DNA of 64,000 nucleotides from Paenibacillus sp. V4I7 (GTDB taxonomy: Bacteria; Bacillota; Bacilli; Paenibacillales; NBRC-103111): NCBI RefSeq assembly GCF_030817275.1, contig NZ_JAUSZD010000002.1:4278001-4342000 (forward strand), given 5' to 3'. The position numbers and the translations under genes were made by a program. Shown here piece by piece: positions 24,855 through 34,180 of this stretch. The notes beneath the pieces are model-generated. The model was not told the DNA's origin. It did no database searches and saw only the letters and a list, made by a program, of their open reading frames with translations. Every line of letters begins with the position of its first letter. Position 1 is the stretch's first letter.

Positions 24855-25535
24855 CTAGTTACTACCAGCTTTCATAAAGTGAGCATTCGTTCTTTTGCGG
24901 GAATTACTAATATGCTTGGACATGGCATCGGATGCGCCTTTGGGATCTCGTTGCTTTAATTTCTGTAAGATCGCATTATGTTCCGACCATTCCTCATTCG
25001 TGGTATTGATATCTAAATGCAATTGGATGTATGTTAAATATCTTTGAATCTGTTCAATATACCCTTTAACTAAATTCTGCAAATTGGTATTCTCGCAATA
25101 GGCAAGAATAGTACCATGTAAAGACATGTTCATTTCCTTAATTGTCCCCAGACCATTAGTAGCTTCCGATGATTGCTGAGTTTGAAGGGAATTCATGGTT
25201 TCTTGCAGCCGTTCCAGTATATCATCTGGTATAAGAAGCGCAGCCTTTTCAACGGCAAGTGGTTCAAGCTGCAGTCTAATTTCAAATAATTCGTCCAACT
25301 CTTTGACACTCATCATATTAACAAACATTCCTTTAAAAGGAATGACATTCAGATACCCTTCCGATTGCAATCTGGATAGGGCCTCACGAATCGGAATGTT
25401 GCTTACTTCTAAAGCGCGCGCTAATTGATCTATGTTTATTTTTTCACCGGACTTCAATTTATGAGATAAAATATCTTCTTTGACAATCCGATAAATTTCT
25501 TCGGTTAAATTAACACGATTAATTTTACTGCCCAT
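24855..25535 (-). CDS. GntR-family transcriptional regulator (FadR/FCD subgroup)
   Basis: This 226-residue protein has an N-terminal winged helix (EEIYRIVKEDILSHKLKSGE and IREALSRLQSEGYL, with the family's VSNIPIREALSRL recognition helix). Its C-terminal all-helical FCD ligand domain (residues ~80-220) includes FEIRLQLEPLAVEKAA and MSLHGTILAYCEN, whose His and acidic residues usually bind a metal and a small acid. It is predicted to be a repressor released by a sugar acid or related metabolite. GGTGAGGG precedes the ATG at 25535. A candidate operator at 25565-25578 lies between a TTGATA (-35) and TATGTT (-10) of its own promoter, suggesting autoregulation. Confidence 0.92.
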   Translation of the reverse strand: MGSKINRVNLTEEIYRIVKEDILSHKLKSGEKINIDQLARALEVSNIPIREALSRLQSEGYLNVIPFKGMFVNMMSVKELDELFEIRLQLEPLAVEKAALLIPDDILERLQETMNSLQTQQSSEATNGLGTIKEMNMSLHGTILAYCENTNLQNLVKGYIEQIQRYLTYIQLHLDINTTNEEWSEHNAILQKLKQRDPKGASDAMSKHISNSRKRTNAHFMKAGSN

Positions 25536-25564
25536 AGGATACCCTCACCTTTTTTACACTTAAC

Positions 25565-25578
25565 ATATCATGTATGAT
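25565..25578. promoter_or_regulatory. Putative GntR operator in the gntR promoter
   Basis: ATATCATGTATGAT repeats the operator core found upstream of the SGNH gene. On the minus strand it lies in the 18-base spacer between TTGATA and TATGTT, a position where repressor binding would block RNA polymerase. Confidence 0.68.
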
Positions 25579-25594
25579 CGAGGGTTATCAAATA

Positions 25595-25637
25595 ATAAAT
25601 ATCGAGCCCTCCCTTGACTACAAGAAGGGCTCGATAT
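25595..25637 (-). terminator. Terminator of the modular GH27 gene
   Basis: A perfect 12-bp stem (ATATCGAGCCCT at 25599-25610 / AGGGCTCGATAT at 25626-25637) with a 15-base loop is followed on the minus strand by a T-rich tract (TTATTATTTG). It lies about 110 bases after the stop of the GH27 gene. Confidence 0.75.
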
Positions 25638-25745
25638 CTCGGATACCTATAGCGTAACTCTTAGAAAAAATTTGTTTGCCACAAAGGGTTGGATATTTAA
25701 TTGGACTTAGTGATGTTGGTTCTCATGCTCATTCGGATGATTGTC

Positions 25746-28700
25746 CTACTCACCATCCTCTTGATCATCCTGATCATCATCTCCATTTCCATCCTGATTC
25801 TCTAATTTCTTACTTGTTATAAAGGTAATTTCAGCCCCATAACTCGTTCCCGCTGCGTTGGTCGCGTAAGCTCTGGCGTAATACGTCGTATTTGGTTTCA
25901 GATTCTTTATTTTCTCACTAAACTGGCCTAATCCAGAGCCTAAGGATACTTTGGTTGATCCATCACCGGTTAGTGTAGGAGAAGGTGCTAATGAGTACAC
26001 AATTCCTCGCGCTGTGACAGCAGTACCCCCATCAGCCGTTACTATTCCGGCAATGGTTGCACTTGTATTCTTGACCTTTGAGACCCCAGTCGTCATTACG
26101 GCAGCTGTTGAAGGTACCTGTGCAACCGTAAAGCTTAATTTATCCAGCAGCATGTAACTGCCTGATTTTTTCACGACTTTGATTGTGTGCACGCTATTTG
26201 AAAGACCGGAAATACTGTACACCGTTTGTTGGACTAACCGCGTCGCATTATACGTGTTCACCGTTTGTTTGAAAACATCATCCACGTAAACGTCGATTTC
26301 ACCCTGTGAAGCATCTTTTTCCGTTATAACTGCAATTCCGGTTCCTTTAAAGGTATATTCGAAATAATCGTTGTTCGTTTCTGTAAAATGCACGTCATTC
26401 TGATAGTCCCCACTGAAGACGAACGTCAGATTCGTAGTTCCCACTGGCTGCGCTGCAAGGTATGCCTTCTTGATCGTTAACGTATTGCCTACTAATGTAT
26501 AATCGGTGCCTGGCACTAGGGTAGTTCGGCCATTGTTGATTCGATCAAGTACATACTCGCCAAGTGACAACGTTGTACTCACATCCGCCTGTGCAGTTAC
26601 CTTTTTGTCAAAACTGCCTGTATCCGGACTCATCAGATCGCCTACAAGTATCGTTAATTTATCCAGCAGCATATAGGTTCCCGATTTCTTCACAACTTTA
26701 AGCGTATGAGAACCACTTGGCAATCCTGCAATGCTGTACACCGTTTGCTGTGCTAATCGACTGGTATGATAAGTACTCACGGTTTCCTTGAATACATCAT
26801 CAACATAAATATCGATATCGCCCTGCGAAGTATCCTTCTCGGTGATCAACGCAATGCCCGTTCCCTTGAAGACATATTCAAAATAGTCATTGTTCGTCTC
26901 GGTGTAATGAACGTCGTTCTGATAATCCCCGAATACTCGATTATTGCTATATCCCCATGATCCAGAATAATGAATGGCAGCATTATCATCATTGATGCTA
27001 GCCGTGGCGCCGTGGGATGTGGGAACCGTCTGTTCTGTGATTTCCGACGCAGTCGACGGAGTCAACTGGATCGACTGAATAGGTAGTTCTACTTGAACCG
27101 ATTGTGCTGACACCTGTCTATACACACTTCCCGTAACCGTACTTCCCGCAGCTGATGGAGTCACGATCAATTTATCCAACAGCATGAAAGTCCCTGATTT
27201 CTTCACTGCCTTGATGGTATGAGGACCGCCCGGCAGTCCCGCAATACTGTATACGCTTTGTTGGACTAACCGACTATCATTAAATGTACCCACCGTTTGC
27301 TGGAATATGTTATCTACATAAATATCGATATCGCCCTGCGAAACATCCTTCTCCGTAATCAATTCAATACCCGTTCCCGTGAAGGCATATTCAAAGTAAT
27401 CATTGTTAGCCTCGGAGTAATGAACATCATCGTTATAATCTCCGAGTCCCCGATTGTTGCTATACCCCCAAGAGCCGCTGTAAACAATGCCCGGATCGTT
27501 ATCATTAACAGAAACCAGCGTAATGGTCGCCGAGCTATCGATTACGGAAATGGCAAGAATCTGGGTAGCTCCCCCACTGAAGGAGAAGGTCAGATCTGTC
27601 CAACCAATGGGTTGAGCCGCAAGGTATTCCTTCTTGATCGTTACGACGTTACCCGATAATGTGTAGTCGGTACCTGCAACCAATGTGGTACCTCCATTAG
27701 CCATGCCGCTGAAGGTATAGCTGCCTGACGTCAGAGTAATCGTTACATCGGTCTGTGCCGTTAGCTTTTTATCAAAGCTTCCCGTAACAGGATTAATAAG
27801 ATCAGCGATGAGAACGCGCAATTTATCATTGAGCATATAAGAACCTGATTTTTTCACAACCTTGATCGTATGAGGACCGCTGGGGAGTCCCGATATTCCG
27901 TAGACGGGTTGTTGGGCTAATCGATTCGAATGATACGTGCTAATCGTTTGTTTAAATACACCATCTACGTATACATCCATATCGCCTTGTGATGAATCCA
28001 TTTCTGTAATCACTTCAATGCCCGTTCCGGTAAAGGCATATTCAAAGTATTCGTTATTCCTCTCGGTGAAATGCACATCATTCAAATAATCGCCAAGCCC
28101 GCGATTCGTACTACGCTGCCAAGCGGCCGAATATGTAATCCCCGAGTCGTCGTTATTGATTGTAATTGAACCGCCTTGAGAGGTGTTGCTTACAACAATG
28201 GCAAGCGTCTGCGGATTTCCGGCGCTGAAGGAAATAAGCAGGTTCGTTGTCCCGAGCGGTTGTGTGGCTAGATACTCCTTCTTGATCGTTAACGTATTGC
28301 CAGATACCGTATAGTCAGTTCCTAATACAAGCGGTGTTCCACCACTTGTTATAGCACTAAACTGATTATCGTCTAGTAGCATCGTAGTTGTAACATCCGC
28401 CTGCAGCGATACCTTCTTATCAAAATTTCTAGTCGATGGAAGGATCGTACTGTTCTTAGGAGAGGTGTCACTCACTGCAATGGCCAGAATCGGCCTAGCT
28501 CCGGCGCTGAAAGTAAAAGTTAGCTGCGTAGTTCCGACCGGTTGAGTGGCAAGATATTCTTTCTTGACCGTTACCGCGTTGCCCGATACCGTATAGTCAG
28601 TGCCCGGCACCAAGGTTGCCTCGTCATTCGTTATGCTGCTTAGTGTATTTCCATTCAACGTCATCATCGTCGTTACATCCGCCTGAGCGGTTAAATTTTT

Positions 28701-30194
28701 ATCAAAGCTCCCGGTAGAAGGGCTGATCGTGCTGTTTTGTGCCAATGAGTCGATCACGGTGATTGCAAGATTCTGAGTAGCACCCAATCCCCTGTTGCTA
28801 TTTCGCTGCCAATCGCCCGTGTAGGATATTCCCGTATCATCATCATTGATGGAGGAAACGCCTCCTTGCGAAGTAACCTTCAACAAACGAGAAGCATGAG
28901 GAGCTAAATCAACCGAGCTGAAGCTGGAGTTAAACACGCCTAGTTCGCTATGACTCCATAGATCCCGCACAGAGGCTGCACCGCTTAAACCGATATCGCT
29001 CCAATTGACGTTGACCGTCGCGTTCGAGCTTCCCAGGTTAAACAATCCAACAGTATAGGTTCCATCACCGTTGATCGCATACCAGACCTGCTGCTCGGAT
29101 GCGAGGGATACGGGATGTGCCGGCTTACCGGCCTGATTGACGGCGATTGCCTCATCGTTCGTCAACAGCTGAATACCGAACTCATCCAGGTTGGTTAAGT
29201 CATTGCCTGTATATAATTGGGCCGACGAAATGGCCCAGAAAGTCATCGCTGTCTGCCGCTCATCCTTTGTGATGCCATCCATAGCGCCGTTACCGATATT
29301 CAAGGAATCGAAATCATTCCATCCGCCTGGACCTGCGTGGCGCCACCACTCTCCAGCTCGCGGAAATAGCCTTGCGATATTGGCCCAATTGGTTAATCCC
29401 GCTGTTCCACAATAACATTCAATATCCCAGTCAATACGCCATCCGTTCGCATACTTCTTCCAGGTATCCACATAATTAATATCCAGCGCCCATGATAGCT
29501 CGAACCAAATACCGTGCGGGGCTAGTGCTTGAGACCAAGCTTTAACATCATCACGGGCATCAATCGACGTATCATTATGTCCGGAGCCCGGCGTAACGCT
29601 ATCAAATTTCACGAAATCTACACCCCAGGATGCAATCTGATCGGCAATGGAGTTTATGTAGCTCTGAGCACATGGCTTAGAGAAGTCAATTTTATAGCCT
29701 ATATTCCAATAATCCGACGTAGTTAATGGAAGTACCACGATGTCTTGTGCATGGCAGGAAGAACCATAAATCGGCAAGTTGGCATCATACGCTTGCGGAG
29801 ACATCCCTGGTATGAAATAGAGACCAAACTTTTGCCCATTGTTATGTACATGATTGATGACCTCACTAAGACCATTCGGATACAAAGTGGTGCTTGGTTG
29901 TGGGCGTCCATATTCATCCATGCTCCCATTCCAGGCTGCATCTACGTTAATATAATTGTAGCCATGGGGCTGCAGAATCTCATGCATTGCGTCAGATTGA
30001 GCCATAATCTGTGCGGCTGTAATCCAATTTCCGCTGTGATACACTTGCATGCTGTAGCTGCTCCAGCCCATGTATGGTTTTTGCGCTAACCCATTATCGG
30101 CTGCTTGTGCGAGTTGCCCTTTCGGAATAAAGACAGCAAGCAAAGTGATAAAGAAAATAAAAACCAGAAGCCACAATCTAGTTTTCTTACTCAT
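25746..30194 (-). CDS. Secreted modular GH27 enzyme (alpha-galactosidase/beta-L-arabinopyranosidase type) with repeated binding modules
   Basis: The protein of about 1480 residues begins with a signal peptide (WLLVFIFFITLLAVFIP ... AQA). The GH27 catalytic barrel follows (QKPYMGWSSYSMQV, GVDFVKFDSVTPG with the nucleophile Asp, WRIDWDIE, GWNDFDSLNIGNG) and a C-terminal beta-sandwich ends near 28865. After that come four CBM_X2-like Ig modules (each with FDKKxTAQADVT ... GTDYTxSGNxxTIKKEYLA). They alternate with three full and two partial copies of a second module (NDDDxGIxYSGSW, NDYFEYAFTGTGI, SQGDIDIYVD). A fibronectin-III-like domain and an acidic tail (GDDDQDDQEDGE) end the protein. It has no sortase motif. 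It is predicted to be extracellular, removing galactose or arabinopyranose from plant polysaccharide side chains. Start choice among GTG 30233, ATG 30212 and ATG 30194 is unsettled; I use the last because it begins the signal peptide. Confidence 0.88.
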   Translation of the reverse strand: MSKKTRLWLLVFIFFITLLAVFIPKGQLAQAADNGLAQKPYMGWSSYSMQVYHSGNWITAAQIMAQSDAMHEILQPHGYNYINVDAAWNGSMDEYGRPQPSTTLYPNGLSEVINHVHNNGQKFGLYFIPGMSPQAYDANLPIYGSSCHAQDIVVLPLTTSDYWNIGYKIDFSKPCAQSYINSIADQIASWGVDFVKFDSVTPGSGHNDTSIDARDDVKAWSQALAPHGIWFELSWALDINYVDTWKKYANGWRIDWDIECYCGTAGLTNWANIARLFPRAGEWWRHAGPGGWNDFDSLNIGNGAMDGITKDERQTAMTFWAISSAQLYTGNDLTNLDEFGIQLLTNDEAIAVNQAGKPAHPVSLASEQQVWYAINGDGTYTVGLFNLGSSNATVNVNWSDIGLSGAASVRDLWSHSELGVFNSSFSSVDLAPHASRLLKVTSQGGVSSINDDDTGISYTGDWQRNSNRGLGATQNLAITVIDSLAQNSTISPSTGSFDKNLTAQADVTTMMTLNGNTLSSITNDEATLVPGTDYTVSGNAVTVKKEYLATQPVGTTQLTFTFSAGARPILAIAVSDTSPKNSTILPSTRNFDKKVSLQADVTTTMLLDDNQFSAITSGGTPLVLGTDYTVSGNTLTIKKEYLATQPLGTTNLLISFSAGNPQTLAIVVSNTSQGGSITINNDDSGITYSAAWQRSTNRGLGDYLNDVHFTERNNEYFEYAFTGTGIEVITEMDSSQGDMDVYVDGVFKQTISTYHSNRLAQQPVYGISGLPSGPHTIKVVKKSGSYMLNDKLRVLIADLINPVTGSFDKKLTAQTDVTITLTSGSYTFSGMANGGTTLVAGTDYTLSGNVVTIKKEYLAAQPIGWTDLTFSFSGGATQILAISVIDSSATITLVSVNDNDPGIVYSGSWGYSNNRGLGDYNDDVHYSEANNDYFEYAFTGTGIELITEKDVSQGDIDIYVDNIFQQTVGTFNDSRLVQQSVYSIAGLPGGPHTIKAVKKSGTFMLLDKLIVTPSAAGSTVTGSVYRQVSAQSVQVELPIQSIQLTPSTASEITEQTVPTSHGATASINDDNAAIHYSGSWGYSNNRVFGDYQNDVHYTETNNDYFEYVFKGTGIALITEKDTSQGDIDIYVDDVFKETVSTYHTSRLAQQTVYSIAGLPSGSHTLKVVKKSGTYMLLDKLTILVGDLMSPDTGSFDKKVTAQADVSTTLSLGEYVLDRINNGRTTLVPGTDYTLVGNTLTIKKAYLAAQPVGTTNLTFVFSGDYQNDVHFTETNNDYFEYTFKGTGIAVITEKDASQGEIDVYVDDVFKQTVNTYNATRLVQQTVYSISGLSNSVHTIKVVKKSGSYMLLDKLSFTVAQVPSTAAVMTTGVSKVKNTSATIAGIVTADGGTAVTARGIVYSLAPSPTLTGDGSTKVSLGSGLGQFSEKIKNLKPNTTYYARAYATNAAGTSYGAEITFITSKKLENQDGNGDDDQDDQEDGE
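26100..28870 (-). repeat. Tandem protein-module repeats inside the GH27 gene
   Basis: Two module types alternate. The X2-like modules map near 28470-28760, 28190-28465, 27540-27800 and 26420-26640. The second type maps near 27810-28175, 27160-27530 and 26640-27005 as full copies. An N-terminal stub (28780-28860, ending NRGLG then joined to ATQNLAITV) and an N-truncated copy (26100-26420, joined as FVFSGDYQNDVHF) are also present. The two hybrid joins keep the frame and are what recombination between repeats would leave. Confidence 0.75.
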
Positions 30195-30234
30195 ATATCC
30201 CACATCATACATCCCCTTTGATATTAAATTCACT

Positions 30235-30273
30235 TAAAAAAAGCCAGGTGCTTTTCTAAAACAAACACCTGGC
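30235..30273 (-). terminator. Terminator of the LplB-LplC-LplA importer operon
   Basis: The perfect 8-bp stem GCCAGGTG/CACCTGGC (30243-30250 / 30266-30273) with a 15-base loop is followed on the minus strand by a T run. It starts 18 bases after the binding-protein stop. Confidence 0.88.
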
Positions 30274-30290
30274 CTCCTCCTCATCGATCG

Positions 30291-31967
30291 TTATTTCTTA
30301 AAGCCTGCAGCATCATATGCCTTTTGCAAAATTTCAAGATACCTGTTAACTTTCAAATTTTCCAATCCTTTAACATAGGCATCCCAATCTTTGGTCAAGT
30401 CCTTATTCCCTGTAATAAATTGAAGCGCACTTTGGTCAACATAGTTCTTAATGTTGGTTTGTAGAATGCTCGCTTCGTCTGTGAGTGCCGGATCAATCCA
30501 AATCGCCCACATCGGGAATAATTCTTTCGGTTCATGGCCTTGATACAAGAGTGTCGCATTGTACAATCTGCGCTCATAGTTTGCTGAGTCGTAGATATCC
30601 GTCCCTTGTACGAAGCTATCTCTGTACTCTTGCGGTTGGTAGAAGTGTCCCATACCGCTCCATCCGGCATTACGAGGAGGCTGCCCGTCTACAGCTGGAA
30701 TCGTTGCAATTTGAGGGGTAACTCCTTTGCCAAGAGCCACTTCGCCATCTTTCGGTTTTCTCCAATCGATACCTTCCATACCCGAAGCAGCATTCGTTTG
30801 TCCTTCTGTTGTATACATATAGTCAACCATTTTGATCAACGCGATTTGTGATTCTTTGCTGGCCTTATTCGTAAGAACGAATTTCGCACCCGGAATTAAG
30901 CCGCCTCCATCATGCGTAGCGTATGAACCATACGGTCCAGTGAGCGGAGTTACGGGATTATAATCGGCTGAATTTTTGTTTCCTTTATCAATGTTAACGA
31001 AGATGGCTGGATGCATGCCCGCGCCTGCACCTAGGATCTGTCCTCCAGCGTTCTCGCCAATTTTCTTAAATGCTTCGGCATTTTGTGTAAAAGCACCTGG
31101 ATCGATCAAGCCCTCGTCGTACAAGGATTTAATATAGGAAAGTCCTTCTTTCCATTCCGGCTTATTGGCCGCAGTATCCACTTTACCGTTAACTAAGTTC
31201 AGGTAATTACGGTCGTCATTATAGATGAAGCCGTTCATCAGGAACGGTATGACACGCACACCGAAATCCTCGATCGATCCGCTAAGCGGAACTTCATCTG
31301 CTTTACCGTTGCCGTTCGGATCATTCTTCTTGAAAGCTTGAAGCACCTTCTTGAAATCTTCGGTCGTTTTCGGCATTTCAAGGTTTAATTTCTTCAACCA
31401 GCTTGTGTTGATCCACATTTTATTCGGGTAGGAACAATGGAAGCATTGCGTATAGGAGCCAAGTCCGTATATTTTTCCATCTGGAGCCGTGATGAAGCTT
31501 TTGAGTGTCGGATCCTTCTCCATCGCCTTTTTAATATTGGGTGCATACTGGTCGATCAAATCATTCAATGGAAGCAGAACGCCCTGCTTACCGAACTTGA
31601 GAAGATCGGCTTGAGAGAATTGGTCGATATAGGCCGTTAACATATACGCCTCTGGATAATCGCCGCTCGCTAATGAGATTTGCCGCTTTTCCTTGGCCCC
31701 ATCATAAGGGATGATTTCGAACTTAAACTTCGCGTTAAATTTGGTTTCCAAATGCTTCGTGAACAGGTTCGTCTTCAAATCCATGTCGTTAGCCTGTTGA
31801 GCAAAGACGCTTATTTCTACGGGTTTAGCCGCTTGTGCAGCACTTGGCGATGCTGTCCCTGTTGACGGATTCGACGATACCGGAGTCTCCTCTTTACTCG
31901 AACATGCGGCTAGAACCATACTGAACATCAAGATGAAAACCAAGCTACTAACCGATCTTCTTTTCAA
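30291..31967 (-). CDS. LplA-type oligosaccharide ABC transporter substrate-binding lipoprotein
   Basis: This 558-residue protein has a lipoprotein signal (VFILMFSMVLAAC) and a Ser/Pro/Ala spacer. It then has the large LplA/family-1 binding fold common in Paenibacillus, with ASGDYPEAYMLTAYIDQFSQ, GVLLPLNDLIDQYAPNI, the calcium-site-like loop KNDPNGNGKADEVPLSG, and a long C-terminal domain. It captures oligosaccharides outside the membrane for the two permeases encoded just upstream. The start is TTG with GGGAGC eight bases before it. It is the last gene of the operon that begins at 33966. Neighbouring GH27 and GH95 genes suggest galactose- or fucose/galactose-decorated glycans. Confidence 0.92.
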   Translation of the reverse strand: MKRRSVSSLVFILMFSMVLAACSSKEETPVSSNPSTGTASPSAAQAAKPVEISVFAQQANDMDLKTNLFTKHLETKFNAKFKFEIIPYDGAKEKRQISLASGDYPEAYMLTAYIDQFSQADLLKFGKQGVLLPLNDLIDQYAPNIKKAMEKDPTLKSFITAPDGKIYGLGSYTQCFHCSYPNKMWINTSWLKKLNLEMPKTTEDFKKVLQAFKKNDPNGNGKADEVPLSGSIEDFGVRVIPFLMNGFIYNDDRNYLNLVNGKVDTAANKPEWKEGLSYIKSLYDEGLIDPGAFTQNAEAFKKIGENAGGQILGAGAGMHPAIFVNIDKGNKNSADYNPVTPLTGPYGSYATHDGGGLIPGAKFVLTNKASKESQIALIKMVDYMYTTEGQTNAASGMEGIDWRKPKDGEVALGKGVTPQIATIPAVDGQPPRNAGWSGMGHFYQPQEYRDSFVQGTDIYDSANYERRLYNATLLYQGHEPKELFPMWAIWIDPALTDEASILQTNIKNYVDQSALQFITGNKDLTKDWDAYVKGLENLKVNRYLEILQKAYDAAGFKK

Positions 31968-32084
31968 ATGAATCCGCTCCCTTTTTTGAATTAACTAGCT
32001 TGCTTATCTTTAATCCGTAGACGCTATGTTTGTAGTCAATCACCCCTTTCAATTCTTCAGTAGATCTGGTTATCCCTCTTTCAC

Positions 32085-32981
32085 TTACCCTTTTACAGAA
32101 CCTACCAGCATCCCCTGAACAAAGTAGCGCTGCACAAACGGGTAGATGACAAGAACTGGAAGCGTTGCCACGACGATCAGTGAATATTTCAAAAGCTCTG
32201 CTAACTGCTGTCTTTCTACCTGTTTCAAGGCATCTGTGGCATTTGAGCTGTTGTTAAGAATGATAATGCTGCGCAATATGAGCTGAAGCGGAAAAAGATT
32301 GGCGGTTTTGAGATATATAAGTGCATCGAAGTAAGCGTTCCATTGACCTACAGCGTACATTAAGAACAGAACAGCTATGATCGGTTTCGACAACGGAACC
32401 ACGACACTCCACATGAACCTGAGATCGCTGCATCCATCTATTTCACTCGCATCAATTAATTCATCCGGAATCGAGGATTGGAAGAACGTTCTCGCAATGA
32501 TTACTTGCCATACCCATATCGCGTTAGGAATCAATAAGGCCCATCTGGTATCGATTAGCCCCATCTGCTTCACAACCAAGTAAGTAGGAATCAATCCTCC
32601 GCTAAATAACAACGTGAATGTAATTAGCATCATAAGCATATTTCTTCCGAAAAAAGTTTTACGTGATAATGGATAAGCAATCATGATCGTAAGTGCTACA
32701 CTAATGATCGTTCCGGCAGCCGTATAAAATAAGGAGTTAGCATAGCCTGTCACGACCTTGGGATTTTCGATGAGAGTTGCATATCCCTTGAGAGAAAATT
32801 CTACGGGCCAGAGCCATACACGGCCTGAAGTAACCGCCGACGGACTGCTGAACGAGCTGCTAAAAATATAAATAAGCGGATATAAGACGACAACTAATAG
32901 GAGGCTCAGTATCACGTAGATGCTACTCAAAAATAGTTTATCGCCAACCGATTCTCTGATCGGAGTTTTCATCGTATTCAT
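32085..32981 (-). CDS. Carbohydrate ABC transporter permease (LplC/AraQ-type)
   Basis: The 298-residue protein has six helices and the EAA loop IPDELIDASEIDGCSDLRFMWSV, with the characteristic LplC C-terminus FVQRYFVQGMLVGSVKG. GGAGG nine bases before the ATG fits. It follows the LplB-type permease gene by 19 bases and precedes the binding-protein gene by 117 bases, so the order is LplB-LplC-LplA. No ATPase gene is present, and a shared MsmX-like ATPase is expected. The preceding AraC sensor gene on the same strand probably controls the set. Confidence 0.92.
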   Translation of the reverse strand: MNTMKTPIRESVGDKLFLSSIYVILSLLLVVVLYPLIYIFSSSFSSPSAVTSGRVWLWPVEFSLKGYATLIENPKVVTGYANSLFYTAAGTIISVALTIMIAYPLSRKTFFGRNMLMMLITFTLLFSGGLIPTYLVVKQMGLIDTRWALLIPNAIWVWQVIIARTFFQSSIPDELIDASEIDGCSDLRFMWSVVVPLSKPIIAVLFLMYAVGQWNAYFDALIYLKTANLFPLQLILRSIIILNNSSNATDALKQVERQQLAELLKYSLIVVATLPVLVIYPFVQRYFVQGMLVGSVKG

Positions 32982-33000
32982 CGTTTGGTTCCTCCATTAT

Positions 33001-33966
33001 TTACCAGATACTCGTATTCGATAAACGCTTTGCTACCATATTTACGCCAACGAGCAGAATTAAATTGATTACGGAATTAAACAATCCAACCGCAGTAGCA
33101 AAACTATAGTTCGCGTTCAATAAACCTATTTGATACACGTAAGTGGCAATCACTTCGGAATTTATCTTGTTCAGCGGATTTTGCAGCAGATAGATCTTTT
33201 CGAAGCCAAGCGACATGACACTCCCTACATTCAAAATGAAAACAATCGTGATGGTTGGCATGATGCCAGGCAAGTCGATATGACGGATCTTCTGAAACCG
33301 TGAAGCGCCATCTACCTTGGCTGCCTCATAAAGCGAAGGATCGACTCCAGCTAACGCAGCCAAAAAGATAACAGCCGAATAGCCTGCCGTCTGCCAAATA
33401 TCCGACCACACATAGATCGAACGGAACATGCCGGGTTCACCGAGAAAATTGATAGATCCCAGTCCGAAATAATTCATCGCAACATTAACAAAGCCTAGGC
33501 GCGGCGCTAGAAAAAGCATGATAATCGATACCATAACGACGGTGGATATAAAATAAGGAGCAAACGAAACCAATTGAACAAACCGCTTAAATTTTCCGTT
33601 GCGTATTTCATTAAGAGCTAAGGCTAACAAAATTGGAATTGGAAACCCGACAATTAACAAGTATCCGCTAATGAGGAGTGTATTTTTAATTAACGTCCAG
33701 AAAATCGGATTATCAAAGAACAATTGAAAATGTTTGAATCCCACCCAAGGACTTCCCCATATCCCTTTCGTAACGTTGTAATCCTTAAAAGCAAGGATGG
33801 CATTCAACATCGGATAGTATTTAAAAATAAGGAAAAACAAGGCAGGCGGAATCACGATAAGATACAATTGCCAGTGTTTTCTAAAACTTTTTGTCGCTGC
33901 TAAGAGGAGGCGTCCATGCTCTCTTGGTGCCACTCGGCTGCGTTCGATTTCAATTCCTTTTTCCAA
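33001..33966 (-). CDS. Carbohydrate ABC transporter permease (LplB/UgpA-type)
   Basis: The 321-residue protein starts with a charged tail, then six helices. It carries the LplB-type motifs KYYPMLNAILAFKDYNVTKG and the EAA loop DPSLYEAAKVDGASRFQKI, and ends in VNMVAKRLSNTSIW. It pairs with the LplC-type permease. The start codon is TTG at 33966 with GGGGGGAG close upstream (about 4-5 bases). It is the first gene of the operon. A promoter element at 33996-34066, almost the same as one in front of the AraC sensor gene, lies 30 bases upstream. Confidence 0.92.
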   Translation of the reverse strand: MEKGIEIERSRVAPREHGRLLLAATKSFRKHWQLYLIVIPPALFFLIFKYYPMLNAILAFKDYNVTKGIWGSPWVGFKHFQLFFDNPIFWTLIKNTLLISGYLLIVGFPIPILLALALNEIRNGKFKRFVQLVSFAPYFISTVVMVSIIMLFLAPRLGFVNVAMNYFGLGSINFLGEPGMFRSIYVWSDIWQTAGYSAVIFLAALAGVDPSLYEAAKVDGASRFQKIRHIDLPGIMPTITIVFILNVGSVMSLGFEKIYLLQNPLNKINSEVIATYVYQIGLLNANYSFATAVGLFNSVINLILLVGVNMVAKRLSNTSIW

Positions 33967-33995
33967 AATGCTCCCCCCTAAATTCTCACGAAGTC

Positions 33996-34066
33996 ATGAT
34001 AGCGCTTTCTATATGGCTGATTATAGGGGTCTATTGCGGCCCTCGTATAGGTACAATTGCGTCGTT
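33996..34066 (-). promoter_or_regulatory. Promoter of the Lpl importer operon: upstream box, -10 and cre-like box
   Basis: On the minus strand the order is AACGACGCAATTGTACCTAT (34047-34066), TATAAT at 34020-34025, and AGAAAGCGCTATCA at 33997-34010, which matches the CcpA cre consensus at 13 of 14 positions. The -35 region is not consensus (ATACGA) and overlaps the conserved upstream box, as expected for an activator-dependent promoter. The whole element recurs at 36687-36756. Confidence 0.72.
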
Positions 34067-34146
34067 TTGCGAACAAATAACCCGAATTCAGCGGACATTT
34101 TTCCTATTCGAACGGCCATTTTTCCCGCTACAGCCATTTATGACAG

Positions 34147-34180
34147 AAAAAATCCTAACCGCCTAAGCGATTAGGATTTT
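34147..34180 (-). terminator. Terminator of the AraC sensor gene
   Basis: A perfect 10-bp stem (AAAATCCTAA at 34149-34158 / TTAGGATTTT at 34171-34180) with a 12-base loop directly follows the frame-corrected stop codon of the AraC gene (34180-34182). The T-run is short (TTTTTTCTG on the minus strand). Confidence 0.8.
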
